Positions 56,726 to 64,000 of a stretch of DNA of 64,000 nt are shown one piece after another. The stretch is taken from the NCBI GenBank assembly GCA_910587205.1, contig CAJULZ010000003.1, positions 8,342 through 72,341 on the forward strand, written 5' to 3'. Origin of the DNA: an uncultured Oscillospiraceae bacterium. Lineage in GTDB: Bacteria; Bacillota; Clostridia; Oscillospirales; Oscillospiraceae. Position numbers and translations under genes: made by a program. The number at the start of each line of letters is the position of its first letter. Position 1 is the stretch's first letter. Under the pieces are notes generated by a model. It ran no database searches and had not been told where the DNA came from. It saw only the letters and a list, made by a program, of their open reading frames with translations.

Positions 56726-58360
56726 ATGAAGAAAAAAGTGTTATCCCTGGCGCTGGCCCTGGCGCTCTGCCTGGGCCTGACCGTCCCGGCGTTTGCGGCC
56801 GACATGAAGATTGTGGAGGTTCCCGTCCCCGCCGTGGAGGGATATGAGAAAGAGGACTATAACACCGGGGAATTCCACGAGGGCCTTGCGCCCTTTATGA
56901 CCACCAAGGCGGTCGGATTTATCGACTGGACGGGCAAGGTGGTCATTCCCGCCGAATATGAGACGGTCTGGAACTTCTCCGAGGGCTTTGCTCGGGTTGC
57001 GAAAAATGACAAAATTGGTTATATCGACAGAACCGGCAAAGAAATCACCCCCCTCCAATATTCCGCCGCGGGGGACTTCTCCAACGGCATGGCGGCGGTG
57101 GAGAAGGGCGGCAAATGGGGCTTCATCGACAAAACCGGCAAGGAGATCATCCCCTGCGCCTATGACGATGGCTACAGCTTCTTCCAGGGCCTCGCGGCGG
57201 TGGAGAAGGGCGGCAAATGGGGCTTCATTGACAAGACCGGCAAAGAAGCCATCCCCTTCCAGTATGATGATGCCTTGCCTTTCTCCCAGGGCCTTGCCGG
57301 GGTGCAGAAAAACGGGAAATGGGGTTTTATCGACAAGGCCGGGGAGACTGTCGCTGACTTCCAGTACGATAAGGCATACATTTTCTCCAATGGCCTCGCG
57401 CGGGTCAAGGAGGGCGGCAAGTATGGCTATATCGACAAGACTGGCGAATTGGTGATCCCCTGCACCTTTGAGTGGGCGCTCAATTTCTCCGAGGGCCTTG
57501 CGTCGATCAGGCAGAACGGGAAGGGCGGCTGTATCGACACCACCGGCAAGATCGTCATCCCCTGCAGCAAGTATATCTATATAGCCCCCTTTTCCGAGGG
57601 TTTCGCCGCAGTCAATGTGCTTGGCACGCAAAATTTGTGGGGCTTCATCGACAAGACCGGCAAGGAGGTCGTGGAACCCAAGCTGTACACTGAAAACGAC
57701 ATGAAGTACGGTATCGCTGGCGTGCCCGGCAAGGAATCCACCTTCCACGACGGCTCCGCGCGTATCAGCCGGTTTTTGAACGACGGCAGCGAGGATAATT
57801 TTGTCCCCGTTGTTTATCTTAAGCTCACCGTTGACGCAAAGGTGAGCGACTGGGCGCGGGAACAGGTGGACAGCGCCGCCGTCAAGGGCCTCATGCCGGA
57901 CTGCCTGGGGGATGATTTCACGGTAAATATCACCCGTGCCGAGTTCGCCGCCCTCGCTGTGGAACTGTACGAGACCATGAGCGGCGAGACCGCCCCCGCC
58001 CCCGGTGAAAGCCCCTTCACCGACACCAGCGACCCCGTAATCATCCAGGCCAACGCCCTGGGTATTGTGAACGGCAAAGGCGATGGGAAGTTTGCCCCCA
58101 GTGACCCTGTGACCCGGCAGGAAGCGGCGCTCATGCTGTCCCGCGTGTATACCAGGCTTGGCGGCGAGATTCCCAAGGTAGAGGCCACCACTTTTGCCGA
58201 TAACGGCGAGATTTCCAACTGGGCCATGGACGCGGTGGCGTTCATGGCGGGCAAGAAGATCGTCAACGGCGTGGGCGGCAACAAGTTCGACCCCCAGGGC
58301 AATGCCAGCATTGAACAGGCGCTTATCATTGCCCTGCGGATGTTTGAGAATTTGAAGTAA
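56726..58360 (+). CDS. WG-repeat surface protein with SLH domains
   Basis: 544 residues. Signal peptide ending AFAADM. Eight WG-type repeats of about 34 residues (GFIDWTGKVVIP, GYIDRTGKEITP, GFIDKTGKEIIP and so on) at residues about 60-330; some units are nearly identical even in DNA. SLH units follow (VSDWAREQVDSAAVKGLMP, FTDTSDPVIIQANALGIVNG, ISNWAMDAVAFMAGKKIVNG). Exported and wall-bound; WG repeats are found in many binding and envelope proteins. AAGGAGAG precedes the ATG. It is probably element cargo. Confidence 0.86.
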   Translation: MKKKVLSLALALALCLGLTVPAFAADMKIVEVPVPAVEGYEKEDYNTGEFHEGLAPFMTTKAVGFIDWTGKVVIPAEYETVWNFSEGFARVAKNDKIGYIDRTGKEITPLQYSAAGDFSNGMAAVEKGGKWGFIDKTGKEIIPCAYDDGYSFFQGLAAVEKGGKWGFIDKTGKEAIPFQYDDALPFSQGLAGVQKNGKWGFIDKAGETVADFQYDKAYIFSNGLARVKEGGKYGYIDKTGELVIPCTFEWALNFSEGLASIRQNGKGGCIDTTGKIVIPCSKYIYIAPFSEGFAAVNVLGTQNLWGFIDKTGKEVVEPKLYTENDMKYGIAGVPGKESTFHDGSARISRFLNDGSEDNFVPVVYLKLTVDAKVSDWAREQVDSAAVKGLMPDCLGDDFTVNITRAEFAALAVELYETMSGETAPAPGESPFTDTSDPVIIQANALGIVNGKGDGKFAPSDPVTRQEAALMLSRVYTRLGGEIPKVEATTFADNGEISNWAMDAVAFMAGKKIVNGVGGNKFDPQGNASIEQALIIALRMFENLK

Positions 58361-58412
58361 GGGACAGGCGGCGGGGTGGCCCGTCAGCCGTTCAAAAAGC
58401 ATAGAATAAAAG

Positions 58413-58441
58413 GGGAGCGTCAGCTTGCGGGCTGGCGCTCC
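58413..58441 (+). terminator. Hairpin after the WG/SLH gene
   Basis: 11-bp stem GGAGCGTCAGC ... GCTGGCGCTCC with TTGCGG loop and a pyrimidine-rich tail; weak T-run. Confidence 0.6.
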
Positions 58442-58484
58442 TCCTGCGATTTGTGGTGCAGGGGAAAATTTCTCAAAAAAGGGG

Positions 58485-58650
58485 TTGACAACTGAGGACG
58501 GGCGTGCTATCCTATTATTAACATCAAATGAAGGTTGCGATGATGTGTCGTAGCTTTTGATGTGCGAGATTGTGAAGTGTCCAAAGTGGGCGCGAATCAT
58601 CCCAAACGCCGGAGGGCGGTTTGCGGAGATTCGTGCTTTTTTGCGTTTTT
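58485..58650 (+). promoter_or_regulatory. Attenuator-like leader of the conjugation genes
   Basis: TTGACA, 17 bases, TATCCT (58485-58513) is followed by a stem ACATCAAA/TTTGATGT (58521-58563). A 10-codon ORF MKVAMMCRSF lies inside it and its stop overlaps the ATG of a second short ORF (MCEIVKCPKWARII...). A branched hairpin then ends in six T at 58637-58642. The order promoter, tiny coupled ORFs, terminator, gene is the layout of a translation-sensing attenuator. The terminator lies within the second short ORF. Confidence 0.55.
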
Positions 58651-58736
58651 TCGCACCTTCCGGTCGTTTGGGGCTGGGGGGTGTTTTTGCATTTTATAAG
58701 CCGAGGAAACAATTATAATTTGAAAGGAGACCTCAA

Positions 58737-59153
58737 ATGCCTGATTTTCACGCCGATAACATTTTCTTGAATCTTTCTCCCACAATTGAGGCCATCGCCA
58801 GTCTTTCAGACATTTCTTACCCACAAACCATCCGCCCAGAGGACACGCCGATACTCGTTGGCGTGGAGGCAATTCGCGAGAAGGGTGCCCCGGCTACTGC
58901 CCCGCAAACCGGCAGTCGCTATAACGTTGTGTTCCCTGGAAGTAATTTCCTGCGTCTGTCAATCAAGGTGGAGGAAACCACGCCATCCATCTTGCCTGAT
59001 GTTTTGGCAAAATATCGGCGCGGTGTACCCGTACAAATCGAGGGCTTCCGCTGTGGCCTGTTCTCCAGCAAAGACGGGGGCCTAACCCCTTATTACAAGG
59101 CCCAGCGCATTACCCCCATCAAGGTGCAGTCGCAAACTCAGCCCGCCGGGTGA
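58737..59153 (+). CDS. Conserved-looking mobile-element protein, function unknown
   Basis: 138 residues, soluble, with AAAGGAGACC before the ATG. Pattern LILPDVLAKYRRGVPVQIEGFRCGLF-like central part (YRRGVPVQIEGFRCGLFSS) suggests a beta-barrel or OB-like fold, but I do not recognise a family. Position ahead of a membrane protein and an FtsK-like ATPase indicates a conjugation-module role. It follows a structured leader. Confidence 0.68.
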   Translation: MPDFHADNIFLNLSPTIEAIASLSDISYPQTIRPEDTPILVGVEAIREKGAPATAPQTGSRYNVVFPGSNFLRLSIKVEETTPSILPDVLAKYRRGVPVQIEGFRCGLFSSKDGGLTPYYKAQRITPIKVQSQTQPAG

Positions 59154-59162
59154 TGGAGCAAA

Positions 59163-59188
59163 GCCCCGGCCCCCGATGGGGCCGGGGC
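59163..59188 (+). promoter_or_regulatory. Intercistronic hairpin
   Basis: 11-bp perfect stem GCCCCGGCCCC with CGAT loop, just before the GAAGGAGG site of the next gene; no T-run. Confidence 0.55.
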
Positions 59189-59205
59189 GGAAAGAAGGAG
59201 GAAAA

Positions 59206-59955
59206 ATGAACGCTTTTAGAAAAATGTTTCACAAAATACTTGTCCTAATTCTCTCTCTCTTTAGTGATCTGTTTGACGGAATCTCCAACGGAATTGATGA
59301 TGGAGATATTGGAGAAGTAGCAAAAAATGTGACGCTCTTGTGTCTTGTATTCGGCCTTTTTCTTGCATTCGGGTACATTTTAGTAACTCTTGCACTCCGA
59401 AACTCTGTGAAATTGGTGATAATTGGTTTCCTTGCGGCAGGAGCTTACTCGTTATATCAAAAATTGACGGGAGTGCCAGAGTCAGAGAGGCTTTGCAAGC
59501 CGACAGCAGAAGATTACGAAGCAGTTAACAAGACGCTGAAACCCGCTTTATCGAAAATATCTTCTGCCATTGGGCTGTCTCCGCTTCACCGCTATGACGA
59601 TATTCGGTTAGACCCGGACGATATGATAACCCAGCATGGAAAAATCTGGCGCTTTGGCTTTGGAGCGTTAAAAAAGACGGCAGGCATTGACCTCGACGAA
59701 AATCTATGCAAGAGGGCCATTCAAGCCGAGGTCAAGAGGGTTTTGGAGCGTGAAAATCCCGCTGGATTTTCCGAAGTGCGTTTTCCTTACGGGGGAACCT
59801 TTGAACCCATTATTCAAATCGATGAGGTTTTACAGGATGAAGCCTATATCTATATTTTGGTCGTAATCGCCAGCAACGCATATTTTCGTCAGAGGAGAGA
59901 TCGGAACAACCAGGACGAAGTTCGGCCCACTCCGCAAGACCCCCTCTTCAAGTGA
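59206..59955 (+). CDS. Membrane protein of the conjugation module
   Basis: 249 residues from the ATG at 59206 (AAGGAGG). Two hydrophobic segments at about residues 45-65 and 70-87, then a roughly 160-residue soluble domain (LSPLHRYDDIRLDPDDMITQHGKIWRFGFGALKK). Codon use is AT-richer than the chromosomal part. No named family recognised. It overlaps the FtsK-like gene by one base, so the two products probably work together at the membrane. Confidence 0.72.
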   Translation: MNAFRKMFHKILVLILSLFSDLFDGISNGIDDGDIGEVAKNVTLLCLVFGLFLAFGYILVTLALRNSVKLVIIGFLAAGAYSLYQKLTGVPESERLCKPTAEDYEAVNKTLKPALSKISSAIGLSPLHRYDDIRLDPDDMITQHGKIWRFGFGALKKTAGIDLDENLCKRAIQAEVKRVLERENPAGFSEVRFPYGGTFEPIIQIDEVLQDEAYIYILVVIASNAYFRQRRDRNNQDEVRPTPQDPLFK

Positions 59956-60788
59956 TGGGGATTCCGTTTCTACTGGACGAAGCCGCCTGGCGCATGGGCA
60001 TAGAGCGGTGGCTTTCGGTGGACTATGAGATTAGCCCTCATGTTCTTTGGTCGGGCCGTACCTCGAGCGGCAAGACGGTGGCGGCAAAACTGCTCCTTGG
60101 GCGCACAATTTTGCTTGCCCCGCCAGAGTTACAACCTGTCCACCTGACTATCCTCGATCCAAAGGAAGATATAGACTTCTCCTACTTGAATGGCCTCCCT
60201 CATTTTTTCAAGGGGGAGGCCGCACCAAAGGGATTTGACCTCTTTTTTAAGGACTACCTTGCCCGGAAGGAAGGACACGATTTGAGTACTAACCTCAAGG
60301 TGCTGTTCTGTGATGAATTTGCGAGCCTCGTTAGCCTGATTGAAGATAAGAAAGAGCGGGAAGCTGCCCAGCGCAAATTATCTCTCCTGCTTATGCTCTC
60401 ACGCTCCCGCCATTGCTCGGTACAACTGGCAACACAGCAACCGTCCGCACAAATCTTTGGGGCGGCTGGCTCTGCAAGCAGGGAACAGTTTGGGGTTGTC
60501 TGCCTCCTTGGTGACAGCGGCTCAGAAACCCGCAAAATGCTATTTGATGGTGACAGCCGGGAGCGCATGGAGGAATTTGGAAGTATTGGTGGTCGAGGTG
60601 TTGGCTGGCTTTCACTTAACGGCGGCATAGGGCAACCCGTCAGGGTTCCCTTGGTCAGCAATATACACAATTCATCCCATGGAAGGAAAATAAATCTCAC
60701 GGTGAGACGCATTTCCTTTCTATCACTGGCAGGGCCAGATCGTGAAAACGGTCTGGCCCTGCCCCATTTTAAGGAGGTAAAAGTTTGA
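59955..60788 (+). CDS. FtsK/HerA-like conjugative ATPase
   Basis: 277 residues from ATG at 59955 (a GTG three bases earlier is possible). P-loop GRTSSGKT near residue 36, Walker B KVLFCDEFAS, and a later QLATQQPSAQIFG segment typical of FtsK/TcpA-type translocases. It is short and lacks membrane spans, which the upstream gene may supply. It is likely the coupling or DNA-transfer ATPase of the element. The stop overlaps the TTG start of the adhesin gene (TTGA). Confidence 0.8.
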   Translation: MGIPFLLDEAAWRMGIERWLSVDYEISPHVLWSGRTSSGKTVAAKLLLGRTILLAPPELQPVHLTILDPKEDIDFSYLNGLPHFFKGEAAPKGFDLFFKDYLARKEGHDLSTNLKVLFCDEFASLVSLIEDKKEREAAQRKLSLLLMLSRSRHCSVQLATQQPSAQIFGAAGSASREQFGVVCLLGDSGSETRKMLFDGDSRERMEEFGSIGGRGVGWLSLNGGIGQPVRVPLVSNIHNSSHGRKINLTVRRISFLSLAGPDRENGLALPHFKEVKV

Positions 60789-62290
60789 AGCAAAAAATTA
60801 TCAACCGCATTATGTCCCTGTTCCTGGCGTTGGTCTGTGTCATGGGCCTGCTGCCCCTGTCTGCCTTCGCCGCCGAGCGAGCCAGCGCCCCCGACACCAT
60901 TACGCAGAAATCCTCAGACTATATGAAGATCGGCGGCCAGTCTGTGCGCTACAGCGCCGCAAGCAGCGTGATCAACAACGTTGGCAGGCCCTATGTGTTC
61001 GACGAGCAGGTGGAGGTCCCCGGCTATGGGACCACCCGCGCCCTGTGTGCCTACCAGGAGGGCACCCTCGGCCCTGCCGCCAACGGGCAGAAGTGGAACT
61101 TCAAAAGTGAAGTGGACAACGCTTCTCTCCGGGTGCTGCTCACCTATGTCTATGCCCATACCTATGGTGATTTTACCGACGCTGGCAACGCCTACGGGCT
61201 GGAACGCTGGGGAGAGTATTGGTCCGACATCTGGTTTATTGTGGCACAGGCCGCAAGCTGGCTGTATGAGCATGGGGCCATCCTGGACGTGAACAGCAAC
61301 CGGGAAGGCTTCATCGAGCAAATTGCCGAGGAATTTGTTGCGGCCATGAAGCTGTACCATGACACCTACGGCCAGTCCTCCTTCATTACCAACTGGAGCT
61401 CCATCGGAACTCACAGTATCATTGACAGCAGCGACGGCGGAGCTACAGGCAATTCCGCCTATGACTACATCGCTACTGGGGTTAATCTGGTGCTGGAGCA
61501 CCCGGAATATTACCATAACTACCGTCTTTGGATATATGAGTGGGACAAGAGCCAGCCTTGGGTACTGACTGGACAATCCGGGGTTCCCATGCAGCACCTT
61601 TTAATCGCTGTTCCAGATCAGAACTACGAGGAGTTAGGCGTAAAACTCACAGTGAAAAAGCTGGAAGCGGGCAGCAACAAGCCTTTGGCCGGTGTGACCT
61701 TCAGCGTGAAAAGCGCGGATGGCTCCGGCGATTTTTCTGTGACCAAGGCCACCGGGGCAGACGGCACGCTGACCTTGACAGAGGCGGACGGCCTTACTTC
61801 GGGCCAGTTCATCATCACCGAGGAAGCTGTACCCGAGGGCTATGTGGCGCAGACCGCCTCACAGCTTGTCACGGTCCTGCCCAACGGTTCGGCCAACAGC
61901 GTGTTTACCTTCTATAACGAGCCTGACCGCAAGGAGGGCGACGGTTCTATCCGTAAGGTAAACGCCGACGATCCTACCCAGGGGATCGCCGGGGCGGTGA
62001 TCAAACTGACCAGCATTAAGCTGGACGATGGCGGCAGCTTCACCAGCACCTACATCACCAAGGACGGCGGCTACATTCTGAAAGAGGATCTCGACTTTTC
62101 TAAGCTGCCCACGGGCAGCTACCTCGCGGAAGAAATCACTCCCCCGGAGGGCTTCATCCTCAGTTCCGACCCGGCCAAGCTGCGTCAGACCTTTGTTTGG
62201 GACGGGGAGCATGACGTGTCTTTGGTGTTCGAGAACGACGCCAAGGTGAAAGTCCAGCTCCAGAAGGTGGACGAGAACGGCGCCCCCCTT
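60785..62290 (+). pseudogene. Thioester/Cna-B adhesin, truncated by insertion
   Basis: TTG start after AAGGAGGT. Signal peptide ending LSAFAAE. Residues about 35-275 resemble a thioester adhesin domain (Cys in TRALCAYQEGT; WFIVAQAASWLYEHG). Cna-B/SpaA-type domains follow (GVKLTVKKLEAGSNKPLAGVTF..., GSIRKVNADDPTQGIAGAVIKL...). At DENGAPLG, where another Cna-B domain begins, the reading passes straight into an inverted repeat and then tnpV in the same frame, giving a 657-codon fused ORF. The usual remaining domains and LPXTG-type anchor are missing here. Pilin-like adhesins of this kind are typical of Firmicutes conjugative elements. Confidence 0.82.
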
Positions 62291-62321
62291 GGGGGACACT
62301 TCGTAAGGAAGTGTCCCCCAA
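62289..62321. repeat. Hairpin at the junction of the inserted element
   Basis: 14-bp perfect arms TTGGGGGACACTTC with a 5-base loop, exactly where adhesin coding sequence stops making sense. It is probably the left end of the tnpV-carrying element. Confidence 0.7.
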
Positions 62322-62389
62322 CACTATTTGTTAAGCCAGCCGATAGTGATTGGATTGCAGGGATATTCAACATATCGGAGGAAAATATC

Positions 62390-62758
62390 ATGGAAAAGTC
62401 TGCATTTGAACGAATGAACGGGACTTACCGTCAGGAAGGAGATTATTTTCTCCCAAACCTCGCTGTGCCGGAAAGTGTTCCCATAGGTATCTGGGGCCAG
62501 CGCAGGCGGCATTACCTACGAGAACACAGGAAAGCTCTTTACAACGCCTTGCTACTCAGCGGAAAACTGGATATCCATCTGGCTGACACCAACCAACAGG
62601 CGGAAGATGTATTTTCTCAGCTTGTGAAGCAGATGGCAGAGCAAGAGGGTATCACTGAACAGCTTAAAGCGGATGGTCAGATGGAATGGGTGTGCCGAAT
62701 GAACAATATCCGCTCTGCGGCGGAAGAAATAGTGAACACAGAAATTATATTTGCCTAA
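62390..62758 (+). CDS. tnpV: TnpV-family transposon protein
   Basis: 122 residues from the ATG at 62390 (GGAGG upstream). Sequence pattern GTYRQEGDYFLPNL, IGIWGQRRRHYLREHRK, LLLSGKLDIHL, MNNIRSAAEEIVNTEIIF is that of TnpV, a small accessory protein of Tn4451-like serine-recombinase elements, function unclear. Its presence marks the start of a second mobile element. Confidence 0.85.
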   Translation: MEKSAFERMNGTYRQEGDYFLPNLAVPESVPIGIWGQRRRHYLREHRKALYNALLLSGKLDIHLADTNQQAEDVFSQLVKQMAEQEGITEQLKADGQMEWVCRMNNIRSAAEEIVNTEIIFA

Positions 62759-62765
62759 ATGAACG

Positions 62766-62807
62766 GCGCTCATGCTCACGAACAATATCGTGTGCATGGG
62801 CGCTTTA
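62766..62807 (+). terminator. Terminator of tnpV
   Basis: Imperfect stem GCGCTCATGCTCACGA / TCGTGTGCATGGGCGC followed by TTTATT, eight bases after the stop. Confidence 0.8.
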
Positions 62808-62817
62808 TTAAAACGGC

Positions 62818-62846
62818 TTGACTAATTTCGTTCAAACGAATATAAT
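62818..62846 (+). promoter_or_regulatory. Promoter with operator in its spacer, ahead of the HTH-methyltransferase genes
   Basis: TTGACT, 17 bases, TATAAT. The spacer contains the palindrome TTCGTTCAAACGAA (62827-62840), a likely operator, possibly for the small HTH protein that follows. Confidence 0.8.
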
Positions 62847-62891
62847 GATGGTGAAATATAGTAGATTTTGAAACAGTTTGAGGTGTCAAAC

Positions 62892-63098
62892 GTGAACGGA
62901 TTTATTACAGCCCAAGAAGCTGCCGAAAAATGGGGCGTAACACCGCGGCAAGTCCAAATCCTTTGTAAAGAGGGGCGAATTGCTGGGGTAGTGCGTATGA
63001 GCCGGATTTGGATTATACCAAAAGACGCAAAGAAACCAACGGGAGATAAAAGGCGCAATACGGGAGGAAAAGATGATGCTACAAAGCACCATGTTTGA
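62892..63098 (+). CDS. Small helix-turn-helix (excisionase/MerR-like) protein
   Basis: 68 residues from the GTG at 62892 (AGGTG at six bases); a TTG eight codons earlier is less likely. FITAQEAAEKWGVTPRQVQILCKEGRIAGVVRMSRIWIIPKD is the winged HTH seen in excisionase-like DNA-binding proteins, with a basic tail. It overlaps the methyltransferase start by 26 bases, suggesting a controller or accessory role. Confidence 0.82.
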   Translation: MNGFITAQEAAEKWGVTPRQVQILCKEGRIAGVVRMSRIWIIPKDAKKPTGDKRRNTGGKDDATKHHV

Positions 63099-64000
63099 AC
63101 AACAAAAATTAGACTTATCCTCCGCACCGTGGACAATGCACGAATTCTTTGCTGGGAGCGGACTTGTGGCCTATGGTTTGAAGGGGATGTTCACGCCTGT
63201 TTGGGCTAACGATATCAGCGAGCAAAAAGCAACTGTTTATGAAGCGAACTTTGGTGATAACTATTTTGAACTTAATGATATCAAAAATATTCGAGGATAT
63301 GATTTACCGTACGCCCATTTGTCGTGGGCCAGCTTTCCCTGCCAGGATTTGTCATTGGCTGGTTCGTTGGGCGGTATCCATGCGTCGAGAAGTGGGCTTG
63401 TGTGGGAATGGTTGCGTGTTTTAGACGAGATGGAACAACGTCCCAAAATCTTGCTGTTGGAAAACGTAGTTGGGCTTCTTTCCACAAGTAAAGGCGATAA
63501 TTATCGCATCCTCCACATGGCCCTTGTCAATCGTGGCTATGATTGCGGAGCAATCGTGTTAAATGCCTCGTATTTTGTACCGCAGTCCAGACCAAGAGTA
63601 TTCATCCTCGCTGTGGAGCATGGCTGTCAAATTCCAAACGAGTTAGTTGGCAATGGCCCATGCTGGTTACATACTAAAACAGCGATTGAACTGGGGCGTT
63701 CTTTACCGCAATGGATATGGTGGAAAACAGGAAAGCCGCCGCGCCGCGATAAAACTCTGAAAGACATTGTGGAAGATACCGCTCCTTTTGATAAGGATAA
63801 TGTGCTGCGGCTGGTGCCGGAGCGGCATCAAACCAAACTGGATGCTCATAATACCGTTTATGCCACGGGTTATCGCCGGACTCGACATGGCGAACAGCAG
63901 CTTGAATTGCGCTTTGATGGAATTGCGGGGTGTCTACGGACTCCCGAGGGCGGGAGCAGCAAGCAATATTTAGTAGTCAAAAAGGATGGAATGACCCATG
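63073..64000 (+). CDS. DNA (cytosine-5) methyltransferase (3' end outside the window)
   Basis: 309 residues visible from the ATG at 63073. Motif I FAGSGLVAYGL, motif IV SFPCQDLS with catalytic Cys, motif VI LLLENV, motif VIII QSRPRVFI, and a later GCLRTPEGGSSKQ segment. The final motifs would be beyond the edge. Codon use is distinctly AT-rich compared with the rest of the window, consistent with recent transfer. It may be part of a restriction-modification or defence island, or a self-protection enzyme of the element. Confidence 0.92.
   Translation, partial: MMLQSTMFEQQKLDLSSAPWTMHEFFAGSGLVAYGLKGMFTPVWANDISEQKATVYEANFGDNYFELNDIKNIRGYDLPYAHLSWASFPCQDLSLAGSLGGIHASRSGLVWEWLRVLDEMEQRPKILLLENVVGLLSTSKGDNYRILHMALVNRGYDCGAIVLNASYFVPQSRPRVFILAVEHGCQIPNELVGNGPCWLHTKTAIELGRSLPQWIWWKTGKPPRRDKTLKDIVEDTAPFDKDNVLRLVPERHQTKLDAHNTVYATGYRRTRHGEQQLELRFDGIAGCLRTPEGGSSKQYLVVKKDGMTH

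Noticed and set aside
56463..56729. 88-codon plus-strand frame in the element's non-coding tract
   Set aside because: No good ribosome site, odd composition, and it runs over the Shine-Dalgarno sequence of the WG/SLH gene.
1..64000. CRISPR arrays, rRNA and tRNA genes
   Set aside because: No regularly spaced direct repeats, no rRNA-like blocks and no convincing T-arm (GTTCRANYC with paired flanks) were found on reading.

Overview
The window looks like the chromosome of a high-GC, anaerobic, gut-type clostridium, probably Oscillospiraceae in the Flavonifractor/Intestinimonas neighbourhood. This is inferred from strong GGAGG ribosome-binding sites, dense same-strand operons, SLH-domain surface proteins, lysine-fermentation genes (kce, kdd, kal), anaerobic sulfite reductase (asrABC), and a serine-recombinase element related to those common in Firmicutes. 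No rRNA, tRNA or CRISPR array was seen.

Layout. (1) 1-6.9 kb, minus strand: a lysine-fermentation locus with a TRAP transporter (dctQ, dctP), kce, kdd and kal, plus a sigma-54 activator whose N-terminal half is a Kdd-like dehydrogenase domain. Matching -24/-12 promoters lie in front of kdd and kal. kce has ACG where its ATG is expected. (2) 7-9.3 kb: an SLH-anchored surface protein with RCC1-like repeats. (3) 9.5-14.5 kb: a transglutaminase-like lipoprotein followed by a compact type IV pilus-like operon (PilC, four small one-TM proteins, PilT-type ATPase). (4) 14.6-18.6 kb: a heterodimeric multidrug-type ABC exporter behind a leader peptide and attenuator. (5) 18.7-19.5 kb: a ZIP metal transporter. 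(6) 19.65-29.2 kb: a six-gene minus-strand operon with a tubulin/FtsZ-like GTPase (frameshifted), a vWA lipoprotein, a membrane protein and three unrecognised proteins. (7) 29.4-35.2 kb: a B3/B4-domain protein, a DUF2804 protein, a frameshifted MFS transporter, and a MarR-MATE unit with twin operators.

(8) 35.3-48.1 kb, all minus strand: a sulfur block. LarA-family protein, LysR regulator, SuyA, SuyB and a DASS transporter come first, then asrA, asrB, asrC, a precorrin-2 dehydrogenase, a CobA-HemD fusion and a FecBCD-type ABC importer. Read together this suggests uptake and cleavage of sulfolactate (or a related hydroxyacid) to pyruvate plus sulfite, sulfite reduction to sulfide, and synthesis of the siroheme AsrC needs. 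(9) 48.6-53.8 kb: a membrane-anchored GH3 glycosidase with reversed domain order and an AgrC/AgrA-type two-component pair.

(10) 54.2 kb to the right edge: one end of an integrative element. It has a large serine recombinase, an XRE regulator, a structured non-coding tract, a WG-repeat/SLH protein, an attenuator-like leader, three conjugation-type genes including an FtsK-like ATPase, and an adhesin gene. The adhesin is cut at about 62,290 by a second, AT-richer element carrying tnpV, a small HTH protein and a C5-cytosine methyltransferase that runs off the window.

Two roughly 168-bp copies of one inverted-repeat-ended element (6111-6278 and 30186-30352, opposite orientations) lie upstream of minus-strand genes and look like MITEs. 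The leading candidates for undescribed biology are the Kdd-sigma-54 sensor fusion with its promoters, the tubulin/vWA operon, the sulfolactate-to-sulfide block, and the leader-peptide attenuators.
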